Assembly (NCBI GenBank): GCA_963970005.1
Contig: CAXAMN010029028.1
Location: forward strand, 188,007 to 252,006
Reading direction: 5' to 3'
Length of the DNA: 64,000 bases
From: Durusdinium trenchii
Lineage: Eukaryota; Sar; Dinophyceae; Suessiales; Symbiodiniaceae
Made by a program: the position numbers and the translations under genes. Positions 9,142 to 18,879 of this stretch are shown here, piece by piece (within the stretch, counting starts at the first letter, position 1; each line of letters opens with the position of its first letter). The notes below the pieces were generated by a model. The model was given only the letters and a program-made list of their open reading frames with translations. It was not told the origin of the DNA and did not search any database.

Positions 9142-11749
9142 TGGTTCCTGGAATTGTGTGGAACGAGAAGCTACGCCACTGCAGCAAGCCTTGCGCTTTG
9201 ATCATTGGGTCGAACGTGCATGCTTCCTGTATCATGCCTCCAAGGCATCCTCATCTCCAGAGGCGGGCGCATGCTTATCTCAATCTCCGTTCCTGGCCTT
9301 AGCCAATGTTCCTTGGACTCCAGACGCTGTGCTACAGTTTTCTATTGCCTCCTTGTCGACTGATCCAGCTTTGCTCCAGTCACAAGAGGTTCCTCTCAAC
9401 AATTGTCATCCTGCCACCCTTCGTGTGATCAACACGCTTCTACGTCTTGTTCATGGGGGGAGTGGGGGGCAGGACGGTGCATCAATTCGCGCTTTCGGTG
9501 CGGTGCAAGACCATTTTGTGCGCCTGGATTCGAAGGGGAAAAACCCAAAAACAAATAAAAATTACCGAGATGAATGGCGACGCGATGGCGACACACTCAC
9601 CCGAGTGCATAATGCGCCGAGAACACAAGAGTTTGTCCCTAGTGAAGACTCACACTGTCCTGTCCGGCTGTCGGATCTGTCTGATTATCGTAGGACTGAG
9701 AAGTACTACAAGAGCGGTAAGGACACAAAAGTTGATACCTGGCGTTTCAAGGGTAATTCCGTAGGTAAGGACGATCCATGGATAGGAAATACAACATTCC
9801 TGATCGTTTCCAACGGTCACGGACACAGCCCACAACATGAAACGACAGACAACAGCAATAACAAGCAAAAGGGCGATGTCACGGCGATTGCAACAGGCAT
9901 ACAAGCGTGGGGGATGAACACCATTGCCCACGAGCACATGTTCATTGCACAAACAGCAAAATATGTTGCAAGTGACACACCTCCGGGAAGAAAACCCGTG
10001 TTGCATTTGGTCTTACAAAGGAGATCAGGACGGTCACACAAATATCAGTTCGACCTCCATCAGCAAGACGTCAAGGGTCCTCAAGATATCTTTGATAGAT
10101 GCATCATGCTACAAGAGCTCGAAAGAAATGTCCCATGTTTAGTCCTCATGTGTGCTGAAGAACAGAATTGGTTTACCTTTCTCCAGACTTGTTTGAAGAA
10201 GCAGTTCATGAACATCGTGACAATCACAGAGGACGACGATGCCTGCTCTGCTTATGGCATCAATAAAGTGAAAGCATGTGTCCGGTCCAGTCTTGATTGT
10301 GTCTTCTTTGCGGGTCCTTGCACTGGTGGTTCTGCATGGAATCGCTTGAATAGGACTGTAAGTATAAAGGCCGAAATGCAGATTGAGAAACATCAAGAGT
10401 TGTATTGGTCGTTGTGGAATTGCTTTGCCCATGCACTTGACCATGTATTCGCAATAGGAGCATGTGCGCTTACTGAGCTACCTAGAAGTTGCGAGTATTG
10501 GAGAGATGATAGAATGACAACTCTGATAGAAGGCACGGAATCACACGTACATGACTTCGACGGATGTATGTATGGCCTCGCAACTCATTATGGTCATAGA
10601 AATATACCCATCAAGAAGCCGTGGAGGATTGTGTCGTGGGGGGTGCAGTTTCAAAGTTTGATGAAGAAGTGTGATCATAAACATCAGCATGCACCTTGTG
10701 CCGGAAGAGAAACGAGAGTAACTCAATTTTATACTCTTAGAATTGCGCAGCATATGATAGAGACTTTGAACAAACGTGCATTGTCGTTGTGGAAGAAGCA
10801 GCATGTGGCCAGCTGTGCTCCTGTGCTTTACGATTGGTCGCGGTCGCCGCATCCTTCCATGTCAAACGGTAACCCATGTTCAGAAGTCAATATCAATAAA
10901 AGATTTGACAAGATCATTCAGTCGGTTCACGATTCTAAGAAGAAGAAATTCACTTGTGAAAACAACCATGACACTCATGATTCATGCGCCAGTGTCATTA
11001 CCTTTCACAATCATCTTGAGCAAGATTTTGAGATCAACCAAGCTAGCCATTTTGGTGCCGGCGTGATCCAGCAATTTGCCAAGAAGAAGTTCGCTGAGTT
11101 CCATCCAATCACTGTTGGGCTGTCACCGGCAACCCTACCACAAAGGGGGAACTCATTAGCATTCGTGAGCCATTTCTGGAGATTGACAACATCCCTACAT
11201 CGTGGAGATTGTGTAGTCAACATGTTCCGTTCTACTGTTTATGGGGCCACAGGGAGGAGCATGGCCTCAGCCAAGAAGCTGAAAGAACACCTCCAGAAAT
11301 TGGATAGCAGGCGAGGGGAGAGTCCTACACTTGTTCCTAGACAGTTCGTCGAGGACATGGACCCAGGACAAGCTCTGCAACTGGCAGAGAAGTGGATGGA
11401 GAGAGGGGTACCACCCGTCTACTCTATCAGCGCTTGTTATTGTGCCGTTGAAGCCAAGGGTGGAACCATCCAAGAGCGCCTCGTGAGATCCCTCAGAGTG
11501 TTGCTCAGCAAGTATGACCCAGAGACGGACGACGGCAAGGAGGTAACAAGGGCATTCTTTGCTGGAATAAAGAGGGTGATCGGCATCGTCAAGAGTCAAG
11601 AGCGACAGGTACGACCAGAACACGAACCTCTTGGGCCGCCACCTCCTCCTAATCCGGAACACTTTCCCTATGAGGCGTTTGCATCCAATGATGTTTGGGA
11701 CAGGTTGGAATTATTTGCAGACAATCTCTTGGCTTTATTCATGCCGTAA
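9014..11749 (+). CDS. Accessory ORF with cytosine-methyltransferase-like core
   Basis: A 911-codon frame overlaps the RNase H frame by 128 bases; the first ATG is at 9032. A central domain (about residues 290-620) shows, in order: an acidic strand ITEDDD, a P435-C436-T-G-G-S loop, an E488-L-P-R-S-C-E-Y-W segment, FDGCMYGL, KPWRIVSW, and C-x3-H-x-H-x2-C. The P-C loop and E-x-P segment resemble motifs IV (PCQ) and VI (ENV) of cytosine-5 methyltransferases, and the whole order parallels the domain at residues about 1180-1400 of the second element. I recall this signature from other dinoflagellate polyproteins. Catalysis is inference; motif I is weak. The position after RNase H is not standard for copia. 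Confidence 0.6.
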   Translation: MSRISPMEIASMSSKSQSIIVASHRVVTYRQTRVGVITWVLVNGSWNCVEREATPLQQALRFDHWVERACFLYHASKASSSPEAGACLSQSPFLALANVPWTPDAVLQFSIASLSTDPALLQSQEVPLNNCHPATLRVINTLLRLVHGGSGGQDGASIRAFGAVQDHFVRLDSKGKNPKTNKNYRDEWRRDGDTLTRVHNAPRTQEFVPSEDSHCPVRLSDLSDYRRTEKYYKSGKDTKVDTWRFKGNSVGKDDPWIGNTTFLIVSNGHGHSPQHETTDNSNNKQKGDVTAIATGIQAWGMNTIAHEHMFIAQTAKYVASDTPPGRKPVLHLVLQRRSGRSHKYQFDLHQQDVKGPQDIFDRCIMLQELERNVPCLVLMCAEEQNWFTFLQTCLKKQFMNIVTITEDDDACSAYGINKVKACVRSSLDCVFFAGPCTGGSAWNRLNRTVSIKAEMQIEKHQELYWSLWNCFAHALDHVFAIGACALTELPRSCEYWRDDRMTTLIEGTESHVHDFDGCMYGLATHYGHRNIPIKKPWRIVSWGVQFQSLMKKCDHKHQHAPCAGRETRVTQFYTLRIAQHMIETLNKRALSLWKKQHVASCAPVLYDWSRSPHPSMSNGNPCSEVNINKRFDKIIQSVHDSKKKKFTCENNHDTHDSCASVITFHNHLEQDFEINQASHFGAGVIQQFAKKKFAEFHPITVGLSPATLPQRGNSLAFVSHFWRLTTSLHRGDCVVNMFRSTVYGATGRSMASAKKLKEHLQKLDSRRGESPTLVPRQFVEDMDPGQALQLAEKWMERGVPPVYSISACYCAVEAKGGTIQERLVRSLRVLLSKYDPETDDGKEVTRAFFAGIKRVIGIVKSQERQVRPEHEPLGPPPPPNPEHFPYEAFASNDVWDRLELFADNLLALFMP

Positions 11750-11779
11750 CCCTTCAACCAAGAAGCACCAGTCAAAGGG

Positions 11780-14212
11780 ATGTTGGCAGACCTGAATGAG
11801 AAGGTCGCCAAACGAGGCATGAAAGGTATCAATTCCACTGCGATGTCAAAAGATTCACTTCTAGACATCACGAGGGACGGGTACTTCTATGATTCCATGA
11901 ATGATCTGCATCACAGGATACCCATTGAAGGTCGTAGCAGCAACTACATGGCAATGACCGGCGAACATTGGGAACGCAGCTGCAGATACATCAGCTTGGC
12001 GGGTGCGTCATTGGGATTTGCATTGAGGTTTCACAACAAGAATCATCCCGAAGATCTCACATCTTTGACTGACCTCATTCAGATCATTGCAAAAGGGCAA
12101 TCGGGAGGAACCTTGGAAAGATGTGCCGCAATCAACAATTTCCAGTGCATCCAAGCGTTGTATCAATGCATTCATAGGCATGTCATTGAGCACTCTGCCA
12201 TTCCCCTCAGATCTGAAACGAATGCGCAGATGCTCGCTGCATTCCAGCATTTGAAAGAATGGTTTCCAGAGGTGAAACCGGATGTGTGGACAGCAGGTTA
12301 CAATGTTCTTGGTGCTGAACTAGGAGTCCATCGAGACCTTCTCGCAAGGGACACATCGATCAGTATCTTGAATCAGTACATTGCAGAGCTCCATTTATCC
12401 GAAGCCAACCTGGATGAAGAACCAGATCTAGAGACCGTGGGCAAGCCAAAGGAGAAGATCTACTTAACCTTCGAGAATCCCTCAATCGGACCACCCAATC
12501 TGAAAGATTTCAATGCGGTGGAACCTCAATGGTTGTGTCAATTTCGGATCCATCATGCCAAGAACAAAGGGCTTAGTCAGGATGAAATCACCAAACGGAT
12601 GAGGGAGGAAGCAAGAAGGGCAAGAGATCAAAGTGGAGCACCAAAGAATCGTGATGACTATACCCAGACTTTTGGAGGAAAAGGAAGTTCGGTACCACCG
12701 GGCGGTCCTTACACTTCATCTAGTTCAGGTCCTAGGCCACCTTGGGAAAGGAACAATGAACAATGGGATCCTTGGTCATCCGATGTACCTCATGGAGCGT
12801 ATGATGTTCCACGACCTCCACCGAAAGCTCCGCCAAAGTGCAAACCCATGCCGAAGCCGAAACAGCCTGCACAGCCAAAAGAATGGTTTGTCACGCTTCC
12901 TCCTGAAGGTGTGACGACTATCGGGTGCAACGGTATGGACTACCTTGGCAAACCCATCATATTCAATCTCTGGACTTATCGAAGCAGTACCACTGCTTAC
13001 GCTACAGCTCCGTTTGCTGGTCCTCGTACAGCCGAGCCAGGAAGAGATTGGAGACAGTATGTGAGAAGGCTCACGTATTATGTCGGGGTGACTTTGGGTG
13101 GAAATTATAGATCGAGTTCATCAATGGGGCTTCAACCTCTCACCGATTCTCATTTGAGGACAAAAGTGAACGAGAGCGATGGTTTTTGGACAAAGCTCTA
13201 TGTTGAGATGGTTGAAGAGTTCGATCTGACAAGTTGTTTTCAGTATCCCTCAGCAAGGGCCATGGTACTTATCTTGAAGTTGAACGATGTGCCAGAGGAG
13301 GCCGCATATCACATCAAGTTCCTTTCATCCAAAGTTGGGTGCCACACCGAGGAGAAGGACAAGGTGATGATTGACGGGGATACAGGAGTCATGGATGTTG
13401 ATCATTTGAGTGGCCAGATTAGAGGAGTCGGTACCGGACACACCATTCTTGTGACAGACCTTGACTATGCGACTAGAGCAAGTTCGTCAAAGAAAATCAC
13501 GACGACGCAGTACGGTATCCGAACTGAGATGGCATTCGAAAATTGCTGTGTATTCCAAGTTCAGGGAGAAAGGCATCAAGACATCCTGGATACTCTTGAT
13601 AGAGTAGTCGTTTTCTTGGAAGAACATGGACAAGATCAGGGGGACGGTACAACCGTCCACATCTGGCTGTGTCTTCATTGTATGTTTCCGAACGGCAGCA
13701 CACTGAGGTTGACCGAGGCGACATTCAAAGAGTTCTCAAGGAAGTTGGCTGAGAAGGTCCATTCGATCGGACAGCTCCTGACTACTCCAGTATTAGTGAA
13801 CATCCAGCCAGATTCAAAGTTCTTCGGGCCAGCAAGATATGATCACAGTCACATTGTCACCGACATTGTAGACCAAGTGAGACGAAGTGGTGCCTTGGCC
13901 ACCAAATCGTCACGTACCTGGAAAGCTATGTACTCAGTTGCAGGTGCTCCCAGTGCGAACTATATCACGGGCGGCGACAAGAACAAGATTTGGGCTGTGA
14001 TGGAGAAACAACTCACGAGAGAAAGGGTCATCCTATTGTGTTCAATGAATAAAGTTCATGTCAGTGCTTTGAACAACATGGCAGAGGACGAGATCCAGGT
14101 CCCAATTTCTCAGGACAACTTCGACAGGTACTTGAACGTTGCTATGTCGGCGAGTGATGGGCAACCGAAGAAGACCCCCAGAGCCCAAAAGAACGTCTAC
14201 GGAAGAGCCTGA
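11780..14212 (+). CDS. Accessory ORF of unknown function
   Basis: An 810-residue ORF with an ATG start lies 30 bases after the previous stop. I recognise no family. The first 290 residues look globular and helical. Residues about 290-400 are Pro/Gly/Lys-rich and disordered. About 400-800 look globular again, with many strands (WRQYVRRLTYYVGVTL, HTILVTDLDYATRA). The layout (globular, Pro-rich linker, then a zinc knuckle in the next frame) recalls a Gag-like protein, so this may be a second, divergent capsid-type gene; that is a guess. Its 3' end overlaps the next ORF by 74 bases. Confidence 0.6.
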   Translation: MLADLNEKVAKRGMKGINSTAMSKDSLLDITRDGYFYDSMNDLHHRIPIEGRSSNYMAMTGEHWERSCRYISLAGASLGFALRFHNKNHPEDLTSLTDLIQIIAKGQSGGTLERCAAINNFQCIQALYQCIHRHVIEHSAIPLRSETNAQMLAAFQHLKEWFPEVKPDVWTAGYNVLGAELGVHRDLLARDTSISILNQYIAELHLSEANLDEEPDLETVGKPKEKIYLTFENPSIGPPNLKDFNAVEPQWLCQFRIHHAKNKGLSQDEITKRMREEARRARDQSGAPKNRDDYTQTFGGKGSSVPPGGPYTSSSSGPRPPWERNNEQWDPWSSDVPHGAYDVPRPPPKAPPKCKPMPKPKQPAQPKEWFVTLPPEGVTTIGCNGMDYLGKPIIFNLWTYRSSTTAYATAPFAGPRTAEPGRDWRQYVRRLTYYVGVTLGGNYRSSSSMGLQPLTDSHLRTKVNESDGFWTKLYVEMVEEFDLTSCFQYPSARAMVLILKLNDVPEEAAYHIKFLSSKVGCHTEEKDKVMIDGDTGVMDVDHLSGQIRGVGTGHTILVTDLDYATRASSSKKITTTQYGIRTEMAFENCCVFQVQGERHQDILDTLDRVVVFLEEHGQDQGDGTTVHIWLCLHCMFPNGSTLRLTEATFKEFSRKLAEKVHSIGQLLTTPVLVNIQPDSKFFGPARYDHSHIVTDIVDQVRRSGALATKSSRTWKAMYSVAGAPSANYITGGDKNKIWAVMEKQLTRERVILLCSMNKVHVSALNNMAEDEIQVPISQDNFDRYLNVAMSASDGQPKKTPRAQKNVYGRA

Positions 14213-14567
14213 TGTAGAGATGAAGGATGGCGAAGCCGACCCTGCGAGTACCACTCCAGGAGTCGAGGAGCCTGAACCACCTACGCCTGAGCTTGATCCG
14301 CAAGACTACAAGGATGGGGAAGGTCGTTCAGTATCCCCGACGAAAACATGGTCGCACTACCCGACATCGAATCCAGATACTGAAGAACGGAAAAGAGCTG
14401 CCAAGCGCAGTGGGCAAGGTACAGCAACCGCTTCCAACTGGAAAACCGCCTATGACAACCTCAGAAGGGTCAGAGCACGCGCAGTGAGCCAAAAGGTGTG
14501 CTATTGTTGTGGTTCAAACCAACATCACCTGGCTATTTGTCCCAACACTGAGAAAAGGACGAGTTGA
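14139..14567 (+). CDS. Small zinc-knuckle ORF
   Basis: A 142-codon frame overlaps the previous ORF in a different phase (first ATG 14157). The N-terminal half is acidic and Pro/Thr-rich. Near its C-terminus it carries a retroviral-type knuckle, C-x2-C-x4-H-x4-C (VCYCCGSNQHHLAIC). A nucleocapsid-type knuckle this far downstream of pol is unusual, and with the preceding ORF it could form a second Gag-like module joined by frameshift. Its TGA (14565-14567) overlaps the ATG of the next ORF as TGATG, an arrangement that can allow termination-reinitiation. Confidence 0.6.
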   Translation: MLCRRVMGNRRRPPEPKRTSTEEPDVEMKDGEADPASTTPGVEEPEPPTPELDPQDYKDGEGRSVSPTKTWSHYPTSNPDTEERKRAAKRSGQGTATASNWKTAYDNLRRVRARAVSQKVCYCCGSNQHHLAICPNTEKRTS

Positions 14568-17500
14568 TGAACTCATTCTCTCACATGGAGGACACTATGC
14601 GCAAGTGCTTCACCGAGGACGACAAGGCAATCATCCGACGTGATGTTGAAAGCCGAAAGAGGAAAGCAAAGTCATCCAAAGACGTCGAAGACGAGGACTA
14701 CATGGATGTGGATGATGAAGATATTGAACTTCCCGAAGAAGAACCGGAACTAGGAGGTAAGGTACCACCTCACTCTCCGAGAGCCAAAGGTAGACCACAC
14801 TCGTCAGACTCTGCAAAAGAGGAATACGCGAAAGCGGTCGAGGCAACCAAGAAGGCCTTTGGGAACGCCAGTTTCGTCACCAGATTCAAAGAGCCCGTCG
14901 ACCTCTTTGACATTGCCGATGACAAAGAAGGAGGAGAGTACAGGGTCGCAAATCACAGGGTTGATAGATCAGGTCCTAATGGAAAGTGGGAACTTGATGC
15001 ACTTATTCAGGAGGCTGCAGCACTCGGAATAAAGATGCCCAAAGTGAAGGACCTTGCTCCTGACCCACAACAAGTTCAAAAGGTTGGATATCGGCAGATT
15101 GAGGTGACTTGCGATAGAGGAAGCATCGAGATAATTCCACAGTATGGAGTTACATTCTATGTGGAGTACTGGAATGGACCGAAGAGAGATGCAACTTTCA
15201 CGGATCCACCAAAGATGAACCCAGCAACTCGCATCGACAAGTTCAGCGAGGAGAGTCAACGGGTCAACGAGGTTAGCCATAGACTCAATAGACTACTCAG
15301 GCATGGAGTGGGAAAGCATAATGGGATTCAATCGCACCGCGGTCGAAAACCTCATGTGTCCCCGAAGTGCAATGAGGGTGGATGGGTGAACATCGATGAG
15401 ATCCTGGAATATGACCATGTCTTCAACGATGGTGTCGATATCAGTACTATCTCAAATGATCGGCATCGTCAAGATGTCAAGACAGAGCGATACCAGTATT
15501 TATGCAAGGCGATGTGGCATGCAAAGAAGTTGCAGAACAGAGTACGCTATCAGATTGCCGCCATTCGTATCTCAAGGGAGGATGTCTCACTCGAAGAGGA
15601 AAGGCAATACTGGGCAAACCTCATGTATTACAGCACAGATGCACCGTCATTTCTGAAGCATGAACGTTGGATCGTTCCTTGTGCAATTCGAGCTGTTGCC
15701 TCTCACAATTCTGGAAGAGAGACTGTTCTTGAAGAGGATGTGTCAATATATCCTGTGTGGACTTCACGTCTCATTCCAGAGAATGTGGCAATGCAGCTTG
15801 GAGGAAGCTTTCACATGACATCGCTTTCCAATATTGAGTCAATCATGAAACTAGGAATTGTCCCTGGTGGAACGGAGGGATATAGAGGTAGTGTTTTCTT
15901 CAACCACTTTGCGCCGTGGGATGATCGATCATCAAAGATTCTGAGATCAAGATGGCCAAGAGTGGGAATGCCCGTTTGCCTTTATGTTCCAATCATGACT
16001 TTGAGGAAGCTTGGGGGAAGAATTTCGGAGAATTCCTACACTGTTGTTTTTAGAGAAGTTCCATGGAGATGTGTACGAGGTGCTTGGTATTGGGACGACT
16101 ACGTTCAGGCATGGAGGAGACTCCTGCTGGGAAGCACTGGAGAGCAAGTTGTTCTAGCGGCACGTCATGGACTTTGGGTTGCTCAGAAGCATACCATCCT
16201 CGAGAGAGCCGACGAAGTCACGAAGTCAGCCTCGGCGACAGATGACAACGTCCAAAAGCTCGTGTCCCTTATCGATGAAGTACAATTCGATGACAATGGA
16301 GAGCTGATCGAGGATTCCATCAGTGAGGAAACTTGGGACGAAATCATCTCCAGAACATGTGAAGGGTATCGCAACGTGGATGGCAATATTTTGTGCCCAT
16401 CATGTATGCATTTGACTTCTTCATCTTTGTCCGTGTGTCTATCTTGTCAAGGCAGGCTACTCTCGTGTGGTATTCGCAACACTGTCATTTCCGATTCACC
16501 CGTTGATCTTGTGAGCGACGATGAAGAGGAAAAGAAGGAAGAGAAGGAGCCTGAAGATGATGATCAAGATATCTTGGACCAGGCCACTATGGACGAGATC
16601 AGAAAGGCTTGGGAAGAAGACATCGCTCAAACTGAAGCAGCTGACGACGACGAGGACATGGACAATCTAGATCCTTCCAAACCGTCTGATGGTGCAGAAA
16701 ACTTCAAGAGTGACAATGTCGAGACCCCATCTTTCAATGAGGACGAGATCGACTACGATCGTGATTCTGATCTAGAAGATGAAGACGAACGAAACGTGAT
16801 CATCGAGATCCAGAGGAGCACACAACAATATGAGGGGAAGAAACGTCAAGATGGTGAGCCCGAGGATGAAGACGTCACCGACGACTTACATCCGGAGGCG
16901 AATCGACCGACAGATCGTGATGAACCGGGATACTATGCACAGCATGGAGCGACCGAGTTCAATCCCGAAGAAGGAAGAGACAACGAAGATCTCCCCATCT
17001 ATTGTCGAGTACCGGAACCTCGAATCTATGCGCATCAAGAGAGAGCCTACTGTCAGGACGTCTCCATGAATGCATCGGGTTTGATGGATAGGTATGTGGT
17101 CAAATGTGTGCTGAACATGATCTCCCTGATGTACAAGAGCTACTATTGCACCAGCCTTACCGACTTCAAAGCAAATTGGAAAAGGAAGCGTCTGGATGTG
17201 ATAAGCAAGTTCGGTACAGAGGATTTCACTGAAATCGATGATGATGGGAGACCATTGGATCCAACAGATGACATGATGAGAATCTTTGCCAACGAAAACA
17301 AGATTACGATTGAGGAGGCCTGGCACCGATTCAGAGGAGAGCAATTCATTTGCAAGGTGGCACTCGTGATCCTATCATTTGGTCATACTCCGTACTCCTT
17401 CAAGAAGGAATATGGCAACTTCGAATACTCCACCAACTTGACTGACGTCCAGCTTGAGGAGTTGAAAGCGAAGAAAGCCAGCGCAATGACTGAATTGGTA

Positions 17501-18361
17501 CAGAAGTGCATCCATGCGATTTATGGTTGTCGGACATATTCTTACTTTAGAACCGACGTTACATCACCCAACCACAAGGTGATCGATCCTCTGGACATCA
17601 TGTACTCGAGAATGAAGAGCAAATGGGAGAAGTCTATTCTGCTGATCATTGATCAACATGAGATCAGGTTGCCCCCACACGCTCAGAATGTCGTAGAGTC
17701 AATGGCCAGAAATCCCAACATTGGACATACAGAGAGATGGATGAGCGTGGTAGAACAGAAGCATGTTCAAGCTCTTACCGATCGTCTAGGCTTTGGAGAT
17801 AGGGCCAAGGAGATTCAGGGCAAGAAGAAGCAGGCAGCCAAGGCAACAGCTAAGTCAACATCAACGACTAAGTCTGAAGCGAAAGCAGCATCTTCGTCAA
17901 GAGCTGAGGCAAAGCCAGCATCTACACCCAGAACCGAGGCCAAGCCGTCGTCAGCACCAAGTGAGGAGCCAAAACCTTCAACAGCACCTAAGAGTTTCGG
18001 GCCCTCATCAGCAGAGGAGAGCAAGGCGAAGGCTGCTCCAAAAGCCAGACCACATGATAAATCACCATCCAGTGCTACCGATGTGTTTGAGCAAGCTTTG
18101 CAGGAAGATCTTGCCGCCAACGCACATGCAGCAGAAGGTACAACTTCTTCATCATCCCGAGGACATTCCAAAGGAGGAGGCCAATCTGGAACATCTTGTA
18201 GGCCGGCGCTAACGCAAGAACGTCGCGAAGTACCTCAACCTTCTGAAAAGGGGAAGGGAAAGAGCAAGTCCAAGGGAAAGTCCAAGAAGGGAGAAGATGA
18301 TCGGCGGGATGCTCAGGGCAGCTGGGATCATCGTGGATGGAGAGGTTATCGCCAGTGGTGA
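14567..18361 (+). CDS. Large ORF with Tpt1/KptA-like RNA 2'-phosphotransferase domain
   Basis: About 1,264 residues from the ATG in the TGATG overlap; numbering below counts from the TTG at 14564. Residues about 235-520 show the Tpt1/KptA pattern in order: NRLLRHG (R246), a GGWVNIDEIL winged-helix-like segment, CAIRAVASHN (R376, compare the family IRA-x-x-G-H), FHMTSLSNIESIMKLGIVPGG (H417, compare HGT...I...GL), and RGSVFFNHF. Family members transfer an RNA 2'-phosphate to NAD+ after tRNA splicing. A C-x2-C...C-x2-C zinc ribbon follows near 610-635, then a long acidic segment, a second globular part (about 830-1080), an Ala/Lys/Ser-rich tail with SEAKAASS-like repeats, and a basic GKGKSKSKGKSKK end suited to RNA binding. 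The ORF is intact although pol is not. Activity is inference. Confidence 0.75.
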   Translation: MNSFSHMEDTMRKCFTEDDKAIIRRDVESRKRKAKSSKDVEDEDYMDVDDEDIELPEEEPELGGKVPPHSPRAKGRPHSSDSAKEEYAKAVEATKKAFGNASFVTRFKEPVDLFDIADDKEGGEYRVANHRVDRSGPNGKWELDALIQEAAALGIKMPKVKDLAPDPQQVQKVGYRQIEVTCDRGSIEIIPQYGVTFYVEYWNGPKRDATFTDPPKMNPATRIDKFSEESQRVNEVSHRLNRLLRHGVGKHNGIQSHRGRKPHVSPKCNEGGWVNIDEILEYDHVFNDGVDISTISNDRHRQDVKTERYQYLCKAMWHAKKLQNRVRYQIAAIRISREDVSLEEERQYWANLMYYSTDAPSFLKHERWIVPCAIRAVASHNSGRETVLEEDVSIYPVWTSRLIPENVAMQLGGSFHMTSLSNIESIMKLGIVPGGTEGYRGSVFFNHFAPWDDRSSKILRSRWPRVGMPVCLYVPIMTLRKLGGRISENSYTVVFREVPWRCVRGAWYWDDYVQAWRRLLLGSTGEQVVLAARHGLWVAQKHTILERADEVTKSASATDDNVQKLVSLIDEVQFDDNGELIEDSISEETWDEIISRTCEGYRNVDGNILCPSCMHLTSSSLSVCLSCQGRLLSCGIRNTVISDSPVDLVSDDEEEKKEEKEPEDDDQDILDQATMDEIRKAWEEDIAQTEAADDDEDMDNLDPSKPSDGAENFKSDNVETPSFNEDEIDYDRDSDLEDEDERNVIIEIQRSTQQYEGKKRQDGEPEDEDVTDDLHPEANRPTDRDEPGYYAQHGATEFNPEEGRDNEDLPIYCRVPEPRIYAHQERAYCQDVSMNASGLMDRYVVKCVLNMISLMYKSYYCTSLTDFKANWKRKRLDVISKFGTEDFTEIDDDGRPLDPTDDMMRIFANENKITIEEAWHRFRGEQFICKVALVILSFGHTPYSFKKEYGNFEYSTNLTDVQLEELKAKKASAMTELVQKCIHAIYGCRTYSYFRTDVTSPNHKVIDPLDIMYSRMKSKWEKSILLIIDQHEIRLPPHAQNVVESMARNPNIGHTERWMSVVEQKHVQALTDRLGFGDRAKEIQGKKKQAAKATAKSTSTTKSEAKAASSSRAEAKPASTPRTEAKPSSAPSEEPKPSTAPKSFGPSSAEESKAKAAPKARPHDKSPSSATDVFEQALQEDLAANAHAAEGTTSSSSRGHSKGGGQSGTSCRPALTQERREVPQPSEKGKGKSKSKGKSKKGEDDRRDAQGSWDHRGWRGYRQW

Positions 18362-18879
18362 TTTCTTTGAACGACTATGAGGATACCATGCAAACCAGGG
18401 AGGAAGTCATTCACCGGATGTCTATCTGACCTGAAACGCTGTAAGTGTATCATTGCAAATCATCAATACGATTTGATACCATGAGCATAATGGAAGGTAG
18501 ACAGTCACCGACTGTCTCTCCGACTTGCCGTTCTGTAAGTGTATCCAAACCAAAACCTACATCTTTTGAGAAGTGTGAAGTCAGTTGCCGATGTGACATC
18601 TACGTGGAAGTCACCAGTTCGGATCTACATCAAAGCGATGCTCTTTTGAGTGGATACTGAGCGAGGCCTCGTGACTGTCTCACTTGTTCAATTCGATTTT
18701 TCATAGGTTCTGAGCCATAGTTGCACACTTTATATGTAAAAGTCCGCTTTAGTCCAGCATGTTTCGTAGTATGAGCCTCATATGAGTCTCGCGGCAAATC
18801 ATACAATTTCTTTTGTAGCACTTACATCCCTAAATTTTCGTGTGTGATCGGAACATATTGTTGCCGTTCACATGGGGGG
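18362..18879 (+). other. 3' untranslated region and polypurine tract
   Basis: There is no ORF of note. It ends with G6 (18874-18879) directly against the TG of the 3' LTR, the expected place for the plus-strand primer. The phrase CTGTAAGTGTATC occurs twice (about 18437 and 18533). Confidence 0.6.

Noticed and set aside
9141..18361. The accessory ORFs as a host gene cluster or a nested second element
   Set aside because: They lie inside matching LTRs with a clean outer duplication, and I found no inner terminal repeats or duplication.
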